64,000 bases of DNA from Legionella fallonii LLAP-10 (GCF_000953135.1 NZ_LN614827.1:2323001-2387000), one strand, 5' to 3'. Counted from the first letter of the stretch, positions 19,104 to 30,500 are shown. Program-made: numbers and translations. The notes: a model not told the origin generated them from the letters alone.

Positions 19104-19333
19104 TTCTTTCTCCATGAAAATAATGAATATTATGTACGTCGCTGTATAAATATAGCACAAATAACCATGCAAAACGGGCTTCCTTTAATTTTAAATACAA
19201 TCATATTAGCGTTTTTAAGCTGCTCATCGGACAATACTTTTTAACTCTATTCCTCCCATTGATTAAGGATCTTTAAAAATTCTCATCACTGTCAAAGTTT
19301 AATACTATGCATTTCCTAGAAATACGGAAAAAA

Positions 19334-20308
19334 TTACACCTCTGGCCAATCATCGAGAGTACGTTGAAAAATTTCCTGTACCTCAGCAATATGGCAATTA
19401 ATGTCTTTAACGTTCCACTTTGTCACATCGAATGGAGGTAGCACGCACACCTGCACCGTACCCGGCCGAAATAGTAACGAATTTCTCATCATCATCTCGT
19501 AGTCATTGCGAATGACCACCGGCACAATAGGGACACCAGCTTGCATCGCTATATGAAAAGCCCCTTTCTTAAATCGACCTAACTTTGGTGTGAGGCTGCG
19601 CGTCCCTTCTGGCGCTATCACGATGCTCAATCCCTCCCGAAGTTTATCAATAACCGGCTCCATCGCCTCTATGGCGCTGTGAGTATCGTTACGATCAATA
19701 AATGCAAAGTCCAAAGCACGCAAGAGCGATCCTAGGATCGGAGTTTTGGCTACTTCCTTTTTCGTGATACCGGTCACCCCGTGCCTCAGAAGACTCAGTA
19801 AGACATAGCCATCAATGTAACTTTGGTGGTTAAACAAGAACACCGAGGGGCGATGTTCCCACAAATGGTTTTCTCCCTGAACATCGATGTGAACACCAGT
19901 AATAGCCAGCATGGCATCGCTACTTGTTGCACTAATCCATTCAGCCGCCATGCGTTTCTTTCCTGTCGTCACGCCATAAACTGCGCCACCAAGCGACGTT
20001 AGTACTAAGGCGCAATAAGCACCAAGGCTGCGCGCTCGTGTTGCAACTGAGGCCTTACGGCGTCTCGAGAAGTGTAACTCGCGCCAACTTTCGCTGTGTG
20101 CAACCTCGCTCAACGCGCGCTTCGGATTAACGACAGCCGCTTGTCTCACTGTCTTTAGAAAGGCAATATCTTCGTTTCCGTTGGTATAAGCATAACTGTG
20201 TGAAAGAACAATCTTGTGCGTCTTGGCAAAATCGCGTACAGCATCTGCTTTACTGCCCCCCCAAAGAGGTGCCCCATCAATGCCGCCTGTCAAACGACCA
20301 TTGGCCAC
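19334..20308 (-). pseudogene. 5'-truncated HAD-IB/1-acylglycerol-3-phosphate acyltransferase fusion
   Basis: The 324-aa frame begins at GTG 20308 directly after an in-frame TGA. Its first 70 residues match the tail of a HAD-IB phosphatase (GRLTG near the start, then SYAYTNGNEDIAFLK and VNPKRALSEVA), but the N-terminal DxDxT nucleophile half is missing. The rest is a complete PlsC-type acyltransferase: NHQSYIDG (HX4D catalytic motif) and APEGTRS (EGTR phosphate-binding motif). Upstream of the break the sequence falls to AT-rich non-coding DNA. The frame is visibly richer in G+C than its neighbours, suggesting horizontal origin. The acyltransferase part could still be made if a start is used, but the original two-domain gene is broken. 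Confidence 0.75.
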
Positions 20309-20472
20309 TCAGGATTTATTTGATTGTTATATATAAATTATATGCAAAGTACTATTGAATTTCCAAATCCCGTGGATAATTGATAATCAATAGGAAGTGA
20401 TAGATACCGCCACATACAGTGCCATCCCAATAAATAGGGAATGGATATTGTACCGCTTCATCTAAATGAAAA

Positions 20473-20507
20473 ATCCCCTCTCCGACTAGAGATTCAGGAG
20501 AGAGGAT
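20473..20507 (-). terminator. Rho-independent terminator of the glycine-zipper lipoprotein gene
   Basis: Inverted repeat ATCCYCTCTCC, arms 20473-20483 and 20497-20507 with one mismatch and a 13-base loop. On the minus strand the stem is followed by five T (20469-20473), 25 bases after the stop of the lipoprotein gene. Confidence 0.8.
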
Positions 20508-20531
20508 TAAATCGACAAGGCAATGGAGTTA

Positions 20532-20984
20532 TTAACTCACTACACGCCAAGAGCCATCAGCTTGACGGCATGCTTTCCCATAAATCTGCTGAGTTTTTCC
20601 GCCGATTAAAGCTTTGGTTATGTACTCGCGGCAGGGTTGCTGCGCATGATAATAAGTTCTAGTGGGTAATACCGTATATCGATATCCTGTGTCAGGATTA
20701 GACCAAACAACTGCCTTGCCAGTTGGTGCAGTTTCTAAAGCACGTTGCATTTCTAGTCTATCTAATCTATCCATGGTTTTACCAATTTGGCCACCTAAGT
20801 AAGCTCCCAAAAGTGCGCCACCAGCTGCAGCCATCACTTTACCAGAACCACTGCCGAATTGACTCCCTAGTAATCCACCAATTACCCCACCACTGATGGT
20901 ACCAACGCCTTCATTATTCATTGATGTACAACCAACTAATAAAAATGATAAAGATAATGAGGCAACAGTTAATTTTTTTATCAT
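20532..20984 (-). CDS. 17-kDa-antigen-like lipoprotein with glycine zipper
   Basis: A 150-aa lipoprotein. The signal peptide ends in LLVGC (lipidated Cys19). Residues 27-68 form the glycine-zipper 2TM segment (GGVIGGLLGSQFGSGSGK, then GGALLGAYLGGQIG) found in the rickettsial 17-kDa surface antigen family. The C-terminal domain contains CREYITKALIGGKTQQIYGKAC, the usual ending of this family, with a WSNPDTGYRYTV strand before it. Expected in the outer membrane as an envelope or surface protein. It has its own terminator and stands alone between the truncated acyltransferase and alr. Confidence 0.88.
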   Translation of the reverse strand: MIKKLTVASLSLSFLLVGCTSMNNEGVGTISGGVIGGLLGSQFGSGSGKVMAAAGGALLGAYLGGQIGKTMDRLDRLEMQRALETAPTGKAVVWSNPDTGYRYTVLPTRTYYHAQQPCREYITKALIGGKTQQIYGKACRQADGSWRVVS

Positions 20985-21154
20985 AGAATCACCTGTGATT
21001 TAAGGGTTATAAAACCGGTTGTCATTCTACCATCACGTTCAGTTATTATCCATAATTAATTTTGACGAACATGGCCGCCCTTCAAGAGCTACATGGATGT
21101 ATTTAGCGTGATTGTTGTATTCATAGTACAACCCCTTAGCTTAGTGCGTCGATT

Positions 21155-22222
21155 TTAACGCACCCTATCAGTAATTTGGCAAAGTAACTCATAACCAATA
21201 GTGCCCGCAGATTGTGCAACACGTTCCACAGCAATGTGCGCCCCCCAAAGTTCAACGGCATCACCGATTTGAACTTCAGGATGGTCGGTTAAATCAACAG
21301 TTAACATATCCATGGATACCCTGCCCACTACAGGCACTTCACGCCCCTTTATCCACACAGGAGTATTCGCTGCAATATGTCTGGGATAACCATCGCCATA
21401 ACCTACTGGTACGACGCCAATAATCGAGGGCCTATGACTACTCCAAGTTCCGCCATAACCGACTTGAGCTAATGGAGGATTATGATGAATAGCACTAATC
21501 GCTGACACAAAATGCATTACAGGTCTTAATCCTAACTCGCTAGCATTTCTGCTAGCAAAAGGTGATACGCCATACAACATAATGCCTGGTCGTATCACAT
21601 CAACATGCACTTGAGGAAAAGAAATAATTGCTGCTGAATTTGCCATGCTACGCAACGCAAAACCAGGAATATTTACTTCTTGAAATAAAGCCATTTGCTG
21701 TTCATTTTCTGCTCGTTCAGGTTGATCGGAGCAAGCAAAATGACTCATTAAACCAATCTGCTTATCAACCCAAGAACAAGAGGTCAGAGCATGCATTACC
21801 TCGGGTAACTCGTGAGTTTTAAACCCTAAGCGATGCATACCTGTATTTACTTTAACCCAGATATTAATGGGTTTAACTGTAGGATTATTTAATAACCAAC
21901 GCAATTGCTGGGCATGATGGATGATACAGGCAAATTGAAATTGTGCGACAACGTTATATTCCTCTTGGGAAAATACTCCTTGATTCAACATGCATTGAGT
22001 TCGACTGCCCATAGCACGAATCGCTAACGCCTCCTCCAAACAGGCAACACCAAAGGCATCTACTCGCCCATCTAAGACAGGAACTACCTCGCTGATTCCG
22101 CAGCCATAAGCATTTGCCTTGACCATAGCATATATTTGCTTATTAGGGGCAAAACGTTTTATTTGTTCCAGATTATGAACCAAGGCACTATGGTCTATTA
22201 GTATTTTCGTAGGTCTTGACAC
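21155..22222 (-). CDS. alr: Alanine racemase
   Basis: A 355-aa PLP enzyme converting L- to D-alanine for peptidoglycan. The PLP lysine is K35 in [10 protein letters not shown]. The second catalytic base is Y256 in [16 protein letters not shown] is the family's dimer-active-site segment. The frame opens further to ATG 22246, but AAGGAG nine bases before GTG 22222 and the position of that GTG one base after the dnaB stop make GTG 22222 the likelier start. Cotranscribed with dnaB, an arrangement common in gammaproteobacteria. Confidence 0.95.
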   Translation of the reverse strand: MSRPTKILIDHSALVHNLEQIKRFAPNKQIYAMVKANAYGCGISEVVPVLDGRVDAFGVACLEEALAIRAMGSRTQCMLNQGVFSQEEYNVVAQFQFACIIHHAQQLRWLLNNPTVKPINIWVKVNTGMHRLGFKTHELPEVMHALTSCSWVDKQIGLMSHFACSDQPERAENEQQMALFQEVNIPGFALRSMANSAAIISFPQVHVDVIRPGIMLYGVSPFASRNASELGLRPVMHFVSAISAIHHNPPLAQVGYGGTWSSHRPSIIGVVPVGYGDGYPRHIAANTPVWIKGREVPVVGRVSMDMLTVDLTDHPEVQIGDAVELWGAHIAVERVAQSAGTIGYELLCQITDRVR

Positions 22223-22223
22223 G

Positions 22224-23606
22224 TTAGTCTGCTCCTTGATACCCACTAAAAGCTAAATCCTCAAATCGAGTATATTTACCTATGAAGGCCACACGTACTT
22301 TTCCTATGGGGCCATTCCTTTGCTTAGCAATAATAATTTCTGCAGTCCCTTTATCTGGACTGTCTTCGTTATAAACTTCATCCCTATAAATGAAACAGAT
22401 CAAATCAGCATCCTGCTCAATCGCACCAGACTCCCTTAAATCAGACATAACCGGGCGTTTATCTGCTCTTTGCTCAAGACTCCGGTTTAACTGGGATAAC
22501 GCAATAACAGGAACTTGTAATTCCTTTGCCAGAGATTTAAGACTGCGTGAAATTTCAGAGATCTCTGCGGTTCTGTTTTCTGCATTAAATCCGGGTATTT
22601 TCATCAATTGTAAATAATCCACAACGATAAGTCCCAATGCACCATGCTCTTTTGCTAAACGTCGAGCCCTTGCTCTCATTTCCGCGGGACTTAAAGCAGG
22701 AGTATCATCTATAAATAAAGACGCTTCCGAAAGCATATGAACCGCCGAAGTGACTCTCGGCCAATCATCGTCGTCTAATTTACCCGTTCTAATCCTATGC
22801 TGATCAATACGTCCAAGAGAAGACATCATCCTCATTGCCAAAGAATCAGAAGGCATTTCCATCGAAAAAACCAGGACGGGCTTATTCACTTTAATGGCTG
22901 CGTGCTCGGCCATATTCATTACTAAGGTTGTTTTACCCATAGATGGTCGACCGGCCACAATGACTAAATCGGAAGGCTGCAAACCAGAGGTCATCTCATC
23001 AAGATCAGACAATCCTGTAGCAAGACCAGTGATCGCATCGGTACTGTGATATAGTTGATCTATCTTTTCTACCGTGCGTACGAGAATGGACTTAATCGCT
23101 TCAGGGCCACCATCACCACCAGTTTGTTCCCCAATGGCAAATACTTTTGTTTCAGCAAAATCTAATAACTCAGGAACTTCTCTTCCACTAGGATTATAAG
23201 CGGAATCAGCAATTTCTGTTGCCACTGCAATAAGCTGTCTTTGAACCGATTTTTCTCTTACTATGTCGGCGTAAGCGGTAACATTGGCCACACTAGGGGT
23301 GTTATTAGCCAATTCAAATAAATAAGCTTCCCCTCCAGCATCATCTAGCTCATTATGGGATTTCAATGCATCCAAAAGAGTAACCACATCAAAGGGTTGT
23401 TCCTTTTTTACCAAGGCGGCAATAGTTTTAAATAAAACTTTATGCTCTGTACGATAAAAATCAGCTTCACATAATTTAGTGCTTATTTTATCCCAGACTT
23501 GGTTATCAAGCATCAAACCACCAATAATGGATTGCTCTGCCTCTGCGGAATGAGGTGGGCGCTTTAATGGATCGACTGTCTTTTTTGCACTTTGCAGATC
23601 TAACAT
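22224..23606 (-). CDS. dnaB: Replicative DNA helicase DnaB
   Basis: A 460-aa hexameric 5'-3' helicase that unwinds the replication fork and binds primase. The N-terminal domain starts [18 protein letters not shown]. The RecA-like domain has Walker [11 protein letters not shown] (about residue 210) and Walker [21 protein letters not shown] and [15 protein letters not shown] are the conserved C-terminal motifs. A TTG-initiated extension to 23642 exists, but ATG 23606 (MLDLQSAKK) gives the family-standard length. No ribosome site is strong at either. No intein is present. alr follows directly. Confidence 0.97.
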   Translation of the reverse strand: MLDLQSAKKTVDPLKRPPHSAEAEQSIIGGLMLDNQVWDKISTKLCEADFYRTEHKVLFKTIAALVKKEQPFDVVTLLDALKSHNELDDAGGEAYLFELANNTPSVANVTAYADIVREKSVQRQLIAVATEIADSAYNPSGREVPELLDFAETKVFAIGEQTGGDGGPEAIKSILVRTVEKIDQLYHSTDAITGLATGLSDLDEMTSGLQPSDLVIVAGRPSMGKTTLVMNMAEHAAIKVNKPVLVFSMEMPSDSLAMRMMSSLGRIDQHRIRTGKLDDDDWPRVTSAVHMLSEASLFIDDTPALSPAEMRARARRLAKEHGALGLIVVDYLQLMKIPGFNAENRTAEISEISRSLKSLAKELQVPVIALSQLNRSLEQRADKRPVMSDLRESGAIEQDADLICFIYRDEVYNEDSPDKGTAEIIIAKQRNGPIGKVRVAFIGKYTRFEDLAFSGYQGAD

Positions 23607-23713
23607 AAGAGTAACACGATAGTTAAGTTTAGAAAAAATCAATATGGGCTATTGTATAGGGTCTGGAAACAAATCGCTAGTTTGAACCAAGTCTGTGACT
23701 CCTAATAATTAAA

Positions 23714-23739
23714 AAAAGACACACTGATGTGTGTCTTTT
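23714..23739 (-). terminator. Rho-independent terminator after the DUF2147 gene
   Basis: Perfect 11-bp stem (AAAAGACACAC / GTGTGTCTTTT) with a TGAT loop, flanked by an A-run at 23711-23717 and a T-run at 23736-23739, so it can work on both strands. It ends the minus-strand DUF2147 gene and insulates dnaB. Confidence 0.88.
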
Positions 23740-23774
23740 ATCATTACAATTTATTAGGTCTATTGGGTGGCTGT

Positions 23775-24206
23775 TTATTTAACCCAGGTTTGAGTGCGGC
23801 CAAGCATTGATACGCCAACATAACCTCTGACATAAAGCTTATTGCCTTCAAGTGTCATTTTAGCTTTGTAAATCTTGCCTGATTTTGGATCCAGAATAGA
23901 ACCACCACTCCATACGCCATTACCTTGGTCTTTTAGTCCCCAAACAAAGCGTAGTCCTTGAATCTTTTTACCCTTAAAGGCACCAGGACAATTAACACAA
24001 ATTCCAGTGTCGCCTGGTTGAGGATATACTTTCACTATGGTTCCACTTAAAGTACCGCCTGAAATAGAAATGTTAACCACAGCTCTTTTTTGCCCTGTTT
24101 TATCATCAATCGTTGTCCATGTTCCTGCAGGGCTTCCTGCTGCCAATGCTAAAGGTAAATAGGACACGGCCAAAACAAAACCACAAAGAATTTTCCATAT
24201 TTTCAT
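23775..24206 (-). CDS. DUF2147 secreted protein
   Basis: A 143-aa protein with a cleavable signal peptide (residues 1-22, cleavage near ALAAG). The mature part is a lipocalin-like DUF2147 barrel: AGTWTTIDDKTGQ at its start, the paired cysteines of GICVNCPG, and the closing LYVRGYVGVSMLGRTQTWVK strands. This family is periplasmic and of unknown ligand. The gene is monocistronic, with its own terminator downstream. Confidence 0.88.
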   Translation of the reverse strand: MKIWKILCGFVLAVSYLPLALAAGSPAGTWTTIDDKTGQKRAVVNISISGGTLSGTIVKVYPQPGDTGICVNCPGAFKGKKIQGLRFVWGLKDQGNGVWSGGSILDPKSGKIYKAKMTLEGNKLYVRGYVGVSMLGRTQTWVK

Positions 24207-24271
24207 AAATTATCTCCATTATTCCAATCACTTAAAGCATAAGCTATGAGCGAACACTTTACCAATTTTTT

Positions 24272-26341
24272 TTACAGACAAAGTTGTTGTTCTTGGTAGT
24301 GCTCTGGATTGACTGCTTCATGATTAGCAAAAATAGAAACATTTGTTACAGAGGGAGTTGCCGCCCTAAGAGTCTTATAATACCCAACGAGCACTGTTTT
24401 TTTATCATCAATAGCACCATTTTGTCGGAGAAAAGGAGCTGAAGGTAAATTCATATAGAGTTCATCAAAGGTCATTACTGAAGATTGGGTGAGTAACTTT
24501 TGGTGCCTTGTGAAAAACTGAGTGAGGCAGGTAAGAAGTAATTTCTCTGCCAAAAGAGGATTGCTCTTTGATTCAGTAATCCCAATCAACAAATCAATTG
24601 CCTTATACTCTGATTTAATACTTTGCGGCCGTTGAAACAATGCCCTAATCCATAATAACAGGTGCAGTGTCGACAGACCGTTTAATTCTTCTGGTTCACA
24701 ATCCTCCCACAGCTGGCTCAAAGTTAAACATGGATTGTCTAAATCATTAGGGTGTAAAAAATACCAAAATCCATCAGCTAATATCTTATTTAGATCTTCA
24801 TCAGGATCTTGAATATGAACAAAAATTTCATCAATAATCTTAGCCAAGAAATAGTCTTTTTCATCGTTACCTCGCCAAGAGTTGAATTTCCCAAAACAAT
24901 TTAATAACAAGAACTTGAGCGTTTCTTGATTCTCCGGAGAAGAAAGATCTGATACTTCTTTAAGATATTCAATCGCATCTTCCGGTAGAGCATCACGACA
25001 ATAACTAATGACTACTTGTTTAAACTCGAAGTATTCATCAAGTCTACCTAACTGAGATGCGGTAGGAAATAAACGTCTAATGTTTTGTTTCAATTGATTT
25101 AATCTTTTGAGTAGTGCTTCCCTTTCATCTTTTGTTATCATGTTCTCACTGAACATGTTGAATGACTTGTCAATTAACTGACACGCCACGCGATAGTACC
25201 TCTCAATTTTCCTGTTTCTTTTTAAAATGCCATTAATCTTATCCTGTTCATCAGCAGTAAAATATTCAGGCAGAGGATCTAACGTGCTTAAGGTGGTGCT
25301 TTGCTCTATAGCCGTAATTAAAACAGACCTAAGTTGCCATGGAATATTGGCCCATATCGTTGTTCCATTATTCTTATATAAACCAGTGTTTCTCAGCTGA
25401 TATAAGCTAGCAATAGCCCCATTTTCAAGAAGATAACGCACAACAGACACATAGCCATTCACTACAGCAACATGTAATGGGGAAAGTGCCTTGGCATTTA
25501 ATCTATTAAGATCTGCACCATAGCGATTTAATAATCTAACCGCCTCAAGATTCCCTCTGGATGCTGCGGCATGCATAGGAGTATCTTTCTCAAAAGTTGT
25601 TGCTGCATTAACTTTAGCTCCGTTAACAGCTAACAATTCTATGGTTCTAGCATGGCCACCTAAGGCAGCAGAATGCAATGGAGTAAGGCCATTAACAGCA
25701 GGTTTGTTAACTGTGGCTCCAGAATGAATCAGTAATTTCACGACTTTATTATGACCAGCGTAAGCCGCACCATGTAGGGCAATAGTACCAGTACTGCTTT
25801 CCTGATTAACATCTACTCCATGGTGGAGTAAAAACCTAGTAACATTATAATGACCATAAGACGCTGTGTTAGATAAAATACTCTCTCCATAGAAATTCTT
25901 ATTAAGGACAGCCCCATGCTGATACAATAATGCAACCAGCCGCTCATAACCTCGACTTGCGGCCATATATACAGCGGTAGCTCCTCCAATTCTTACCTTA
26001 TCGACCTTAGCGCCTTTGTTAATCAACAAACCAACCACCTGCGGATGGTTATTTTGCGAAGCAATCATCAATGGAGTAATGCCATAATAAAAGTAATCCG
26101 CCTTATCGACTGCAGCGCCTTGAACGATAAGAACGGGTATCTGCTCAGCCAACCCTAATAAACAAGCCCATTGCAGGCGCAAATCTATAGACATCTCTCT
26201 TTGTTTGAGAATAGTCCACACTTTTAATCTATGATCAGCAAGCCATAGGCTTTTCTCGAGCTTTTTAACACATTGACCCAATTCTTGATCATCGTCTTTC
26301 ATCTGTTTCATGAGATAACGAAGGAAATCAATATCTAACAC
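24272..26341 (-). CDS. Ankyrin-repeat protein, likely Dot/Icm effector
   Basis: A 689-aa protein starting at GTG 26341 with GGAG seven bases upstream. After a 55-residue helical N-terminus there are about eight ankyrin repeats (residues 56-316), for example TPLHSAALGGHARTIELL and SPLHVAVVNGYVSVVRYLL. The rest, residues 320-689, is all-helical and unassigned, and there is no signal peptide or membrane segment. Ankyrin repeats are protein-binding scaffolds, and many Legionella ankyrin proteins are translocated effectors. Effector status here is inference from family and neighbourhood. No PmrA-type site was found upstream. Confidence 0.85.
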   Translation of the reverse strand: MLDIDFLRYLMKQMKDDDQELGQCVKKLEKSLWLADHRLKVWTILKQREMSIDLRLQWACLLGLAEQIPVLIVQGAAVDKADYFYYGITPLMIASQNNHPQVVGLLINKGAKVDKVRIGGATAVYMAASRGYERLVALLYQHGAVLNKNFYGESILSNTASYGHYNVTRFLLHHGVDVNQESSTGTIALHGAAYAGHNKVVKLLIHSGATVNKPAVNGLTPLHSAALGGHARTIELLAVNGAKVNAATTFEKDTPMHAAASRGNLEAVRLLNRYGADLNRLNAKALSPLHVAVVNGYVSVVRYLLENGAIASLYQLRNTGLYKNNGTTIWANIPWQLRSVLITAIEQSTTLSTLDPLPEYFTADEQDKINGILKRNRKIERYYRVACQLIDKSFNMFSENMITKDEREALLKRLNQLKQNIRRLFPTASQLGRLDEYFEFKQVVISYCRDALPEDAIEYLKEVSDLSSPENQETLKFLLLNCFGKFNSWRGNDEKDYFLAKIIDEIFVHIQDPDEDLNKILADGFWYFLHPNDLDNPCLTLSQLWEDCEPEELNGLSTLHLLLWIRALFQRPQSIKSEYKAIDLLIGITESKSNPLLAEKLLLTCLTQFFTRHQKLLTQSSVMTFDELYMNLPSAPFLRQNGAIDDKKTVLVGYYKTLRAATPSVTNVSIFANHEAVNPEHYQEQQLCL

Positions 26342-26585
26342 GAGGAAACTCCATTTATAAGAAAATGCTCGTTAATTATACATGGCTTTGTGATAAGCGA
26401 ATATAGCGTGGACCACTCAGATTCTTTGCGCCTGAAATTTAATCATTTCAGCTTTGAACAGCTAATTTAGTTCAGTTGACGAGGAAACTCTCTTATATGC
26501 ATGGGGCTAAGAAGCAATGCCAAGCTGAAGCATTTTATTTAATATTGCAAGAGTATTTTCATCCATGAAAATAGAATGAAGCTAA

Positions 26586-27227
26586 CTAGAGTTTTAACTT
26601 TTGTTCTACTTCTTCAACTGTTTTCATTGATTCAGCTTGTTCTTGCTTGAAGAAGTTATTAACTTGACCAAAGGTGACTACGTAAATAATTGCATTAGTA
26701 ATTGTTTTTAATAGATTAGTTAGATAAGTACCCCAACCCAAATCCCTTTCCAGTATGGGTCTTGCCTCATCGATCAAGGATTTACATGTGTTTTCAAAAT
26801 CCTCATTCACATTTTCAATATTCATGTCCAGATTATTAAGATTAGTTAAGTAGTTGGACTTAGCGCCGTGCAATGCATTTAATAATTGCTTAGCAGTATC
26901 TTTAGCTTCTTTAAAATAATGCTGATCAATACCACCAACTTTTTGTGCTAGGTCATCTAATATACTGTTAATTTTATTCTCTTTTGAGCTTATAAATCCT
27001 TTGCGTCGTTGTTGCTCATGCTGGTATCGTCCTTCAGAGGAAATTTGATTTTGTTTAAATAGTTGTATTAAGTTGTTATAACGCGAAGGATCTCCACTTT
27101 TTTTCCAGGCATCGGAGGGATTATCACGATACTCATAACCCACAATTTGATTACTTTGAATCACTAGTCGTTTATTGCCACCTGTATGATAATATTGAGC
27201 CTCTTGTCCTGTTGAAGGTACTGGCAT
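26586..27227 (-). CDS. Orphan protein, PmrA-box effector candidate
   Basis: A 213-aa protein without recognisable domains. The N-terminal 45 residues carry a small beta-rich segment (YYHTGGNKRLVIQSNQIVGY). A coiled-coil region spans about 75-165, and a hydrophobic stretch (TNAIIYVVTFGQV, about 182-194) may insert into a membrane. The C-terminus is charged (KTVEEVEQKLKL), including the Glu-rich tail often seen in Dot/Icm substrates. A strong PmrA-type box lies 52 bases upstream. The gene is monocistronic and bounded by a large palindrome upstream. Confidence 0.75.
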   Translation of the reverse strand: MPVPSTGQEAQYYHTGGNKRLVIQSNQIVGYEYRDNPSDAWKKSGDPSRYNNLIQLFKQNQISSEGRYQHEQQRRKGFISSKENKINSILDDLAQKVGGIDQHYFKEAKDTAKQLLNALHGAKSNYLTNLNNLDMNIENVNEDFENTCKSLIDEARPILERDLGWGTYLTNLLKTITNAIIYVVTFGQVNNFFKQEQAESMKTVEEVEQKLKL

Positions 27228-27265
27228 AGCCCATCCTTAAACTGACAACAATAAAATATATTCCA

Positions 27266-27298
27266 AGTATAGAGCTTATTTGTTAAGAGAATATTAAA
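27266..27298 (-). promoter_or_regulatory. PmrA box and -10 of the 213-aa effector candidate
   Basis: Read on the minus strand, TTTAATATT-CT-CTTAACAAA (27298-27279) is a tandem repeat with 11-base period matching the PmrA consensus CTTAATATT-N2-CTTAATATT. After seven bases comes the -10-like TATACT (27271-27266). The same box-to-(-10) distance is seen before the 739-aa gene. Confidence 0.65.
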
Positions 27299-27410
27299 AA
27301 CAGCGTCTCACAGGGAGAGAGCAAGGAAGAGGAATCAAGCACATACCGTATTAGCGCAGCGCAATACAAACATCACCAGAACAGTGAACATTCAGATTTG
27401 AGTGCAGGTT

Positions 27411-27481
27411 AAACGCTCGACCCCTGCTGAAAAGCACAGCATACATCAGTATGTGAGCATTTCAGCAGGGGTCGAGCGTTT
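27411..27481. repeat. Large perfect palindrome with inner stem
   Basis: Arms 27411-27432 and 27460-27481 are a perfect 22-bp inverted repeat (core CTCGACCCCTGCTGAAA). The 27-base loop itself holds a CATAC/GTATG stem. It lies 23 bases after the stop codon of the SNF2 helicase gene, so it could end that transcript, but it has no T-tract and looks like a REP-type repeat. Confidence 0.8.
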
Positions 27482-27503
27482 AAGATGCGCCAAATATGAA
27501 CGT

Positions 27504-30500
27504 TCAACCGAGGGGCATGAAAAATTGATCCAGATCCTCCTCACTCAAAGACACCGTCTTAGAGGAATCAGCAGATAATATTCCATCCACTAACTGTCGC
27601 TTTCTCTCCTGCATTCCTAAAATAGCCTCTTCCACAGTACCTGCAGTAATTAATTTATAAACAAACACGGGATTTTCTTGTCCTATCCTGTGAGTTCTAT
27701 CTGTGGCTTGATCTTCAACTGCAGGATTCCACCAAGGATCGTAATGGATTACTGTATCGGCTCGAGTTAAATTCAATCCGGTTCCACCAGCTTTTAAACT
27801 AATTAAAAATATAGGGGTCTTGCCTTCTTGAAAGCGCTCCACTAAAGCTTGTCTATTTTGGGTTTGTCCTGTTAATTTTAAATATTCATATTGTTTAGCA
27901 ACTAATTGATCTTCGATTAATTGCAGCATGGAAGTAAACTGAGAGAATACTAATACACGCCGCCCCTCTTCGACCAAATTATCAAGAAGCTCCATCAACG
28001 CATCTAATTTACTTGAAGTTCCATGGGCAATAGTTGCTTCCGGTAGAGATAATAATCGCGGATCACAACAGATTTGGCGCAATTTAAGTAATGCATCCAG
28101 TAATAAAATATGGCTTTTACCTAAGCCTTGCTTTGCAATGGCATCGCGAACTTTTTTCTCCATGCTCATACGAATTGCTTCATATAAATCACGCTGGGGA
28201 CCAACAATTTCTATTGTACGCAGCATTTCAGTTTTAGGCGGTAATTCACTAGCCACTTGATTTTTGGTTCGTCGCAGCATAAAAGGCTTAACTCTTTTGG
28301 CTAACAACTCTCTTCTATCTAAATCGCTATATTTTTCTATAGGGGTCCTAAACCAAAGTCTAAATTGTTTCGTATCGCCTAAAAGACCAGGCATTAGAAA
28401 ATGAAATAAGGACCATAGCTCTCCAAGATGGTTTTCCAAAGGTGTACCCGTCAGGCACAAACGATGAGATGCTTGTAATTGTTGAATTACTTGAGTGGTT
28501 TTGGTGCGTGCATTTTTTATAAACTGTGCTTCATCTAAGATAAGGTAATAGAATGGATAATTGACAAATTTTTCTTTATCTCTATGAATTAATCCATATG
28601 TTGAAATGACCAAATCAAAATCATCAAAATTATCCTGATGCCTTTCACTACCATGGTAAACCAACACATTGAGCTCTGGAGTAAAACGTTTTGCCTCAGC
28701 CAACCAATTACCCACTAAGCTAGTAGGGGCAATGATCAAGGTAGCATTGTTAAGTCGCCCTTGCTCTTTTTCATATTGCAAATGAGCAAGAGTTTGTACC
28801 GTTTTACCTAAGCCCATATCATCCGCTAAAACCCCACTAAAACGACTGGATCTTAAAAATTGCAACCATTTTAATCCATAATGCTGATAATCGCGCAAAT
28901 TGACTTTTAAGCCAGAGGGAGGAGTAATTTCTGGTAATTCCGTTAATTGCACCAATTGTTTTAATTCATGGCGAAATTGTTCCGCTCCCTGCCATCGTGC
29001 TTTAGTAGCGGCAATCGCTAATTCGGCTTCCTGCATGAGAAGTAATTGATATTTATTAATCTCTAGATGTTGCTCTTCATTAATGTGGCGCGTACCAAAT
29101 TGCAATAATAAACGGACAAGCGGTTTAATACGCCCCATTTGCAATTGTAATGCTCTACCGTCTTGCAAAGGAAGTTTGACTAACTGGGTATCTGGTAATG
29201 CATCTAAATCATTACCACTGTAACGTTGGATAAGAGTGGCGACAAGAGGTACAACACTAACTGGTTGCCCATCAACCAGAATTCCTAATTGATAAGAAAA
29301 GAAATCGGTAGTGCTTTCGTGCAGATCGGAATACCACTCTACGTCATCCGCGTTAATGACTTCTTGATATAATGTACTAGCAAATTCAACTCGCCAGCCT
29401 TTATTTTTTAAATGGGGGATTACCTTGTTATACAAAACTTCTAAGTCGGCTAATTTTTCAATATCATTTAAAACCAATAATGACTTTTCTTTTAAATCTC
29501 GCGCATACTGCTCCCACTGAGAAATAGGTCTTAAATTAATTAATTGATGTAGCTCTTGTAATTGTGACTCTTCAAAATGTATATCGCGTTTATACTCTAA
29601 TAAAGTATCTCCTTGCTGGCGCACCACATGAGTACTTTCATCTCCTTGCGCAATAACTAATCCAGAATAATCAAAAGCAACTTGCGCGATAAACAAAGCA
29701 TCTATCTCTTCAGCTTGATCATAAAACCAGGACACTTCCATATCAGATTCACTAAGGGTATCAAGAATTAATACCGGTGTAGGAGTTATCTCTAGTCTGT
29801 GGCGTTGCTCAAAGATTTGAGGCGTGGGAAACTCAGGGCATGTATTAGCCATTTTGCTCGCCAATAACTTAGCTTGTTCTAGAGGAATAGGTGGCGCCTC
29901 AAGTAAATGACGTAATTGTTTTACGGGATATGGAGTGTTCAAACGCCCCAGAACAACCTCCGCATCATTAAAATACCAGCACTCATCTAATAATAAAGGA
30001 GTGAGTACCGTATTTTCATGCATTAATAATAAACTTTGATTCCCATTTGCAGCGAGAACCCAACGACAAATCCCTGTTACCTCTTCTCCCATTTGAATTG
30101 GATCTTCAGCATCTATGCTAAAAAAAGCTCTTCCCGAAGAAATAATTCGTGTTAAAAGCTCACTATTGCGAATGGTTAGGCGATCAAACCAACCGGAAAC
30201 ACCACATTTAAATAGCAATTGGGCGACAATGTCATTATCATCGCCAGTAAAATGCTGCCTTTTGGATTCTGGCAGACTATTTAAAATTACTCTTTTACCA
30301 TACCCCCCACGCTTTAATAACTTCGCTAAAGCTAATTCAATAGTAACTCTATGCTCATGGCCATCCAATCTTAAGGTAACGATATAATTTAAATGATGCG
30401 TCGTTTCATGTTTTTTAACAGAAGTCTCTTCTTGCGCACGCAAATTTTTAAGCCACGTATCTAGTTTCCTATCTAATCTATCTGGATGTTGAGAGGTCAT

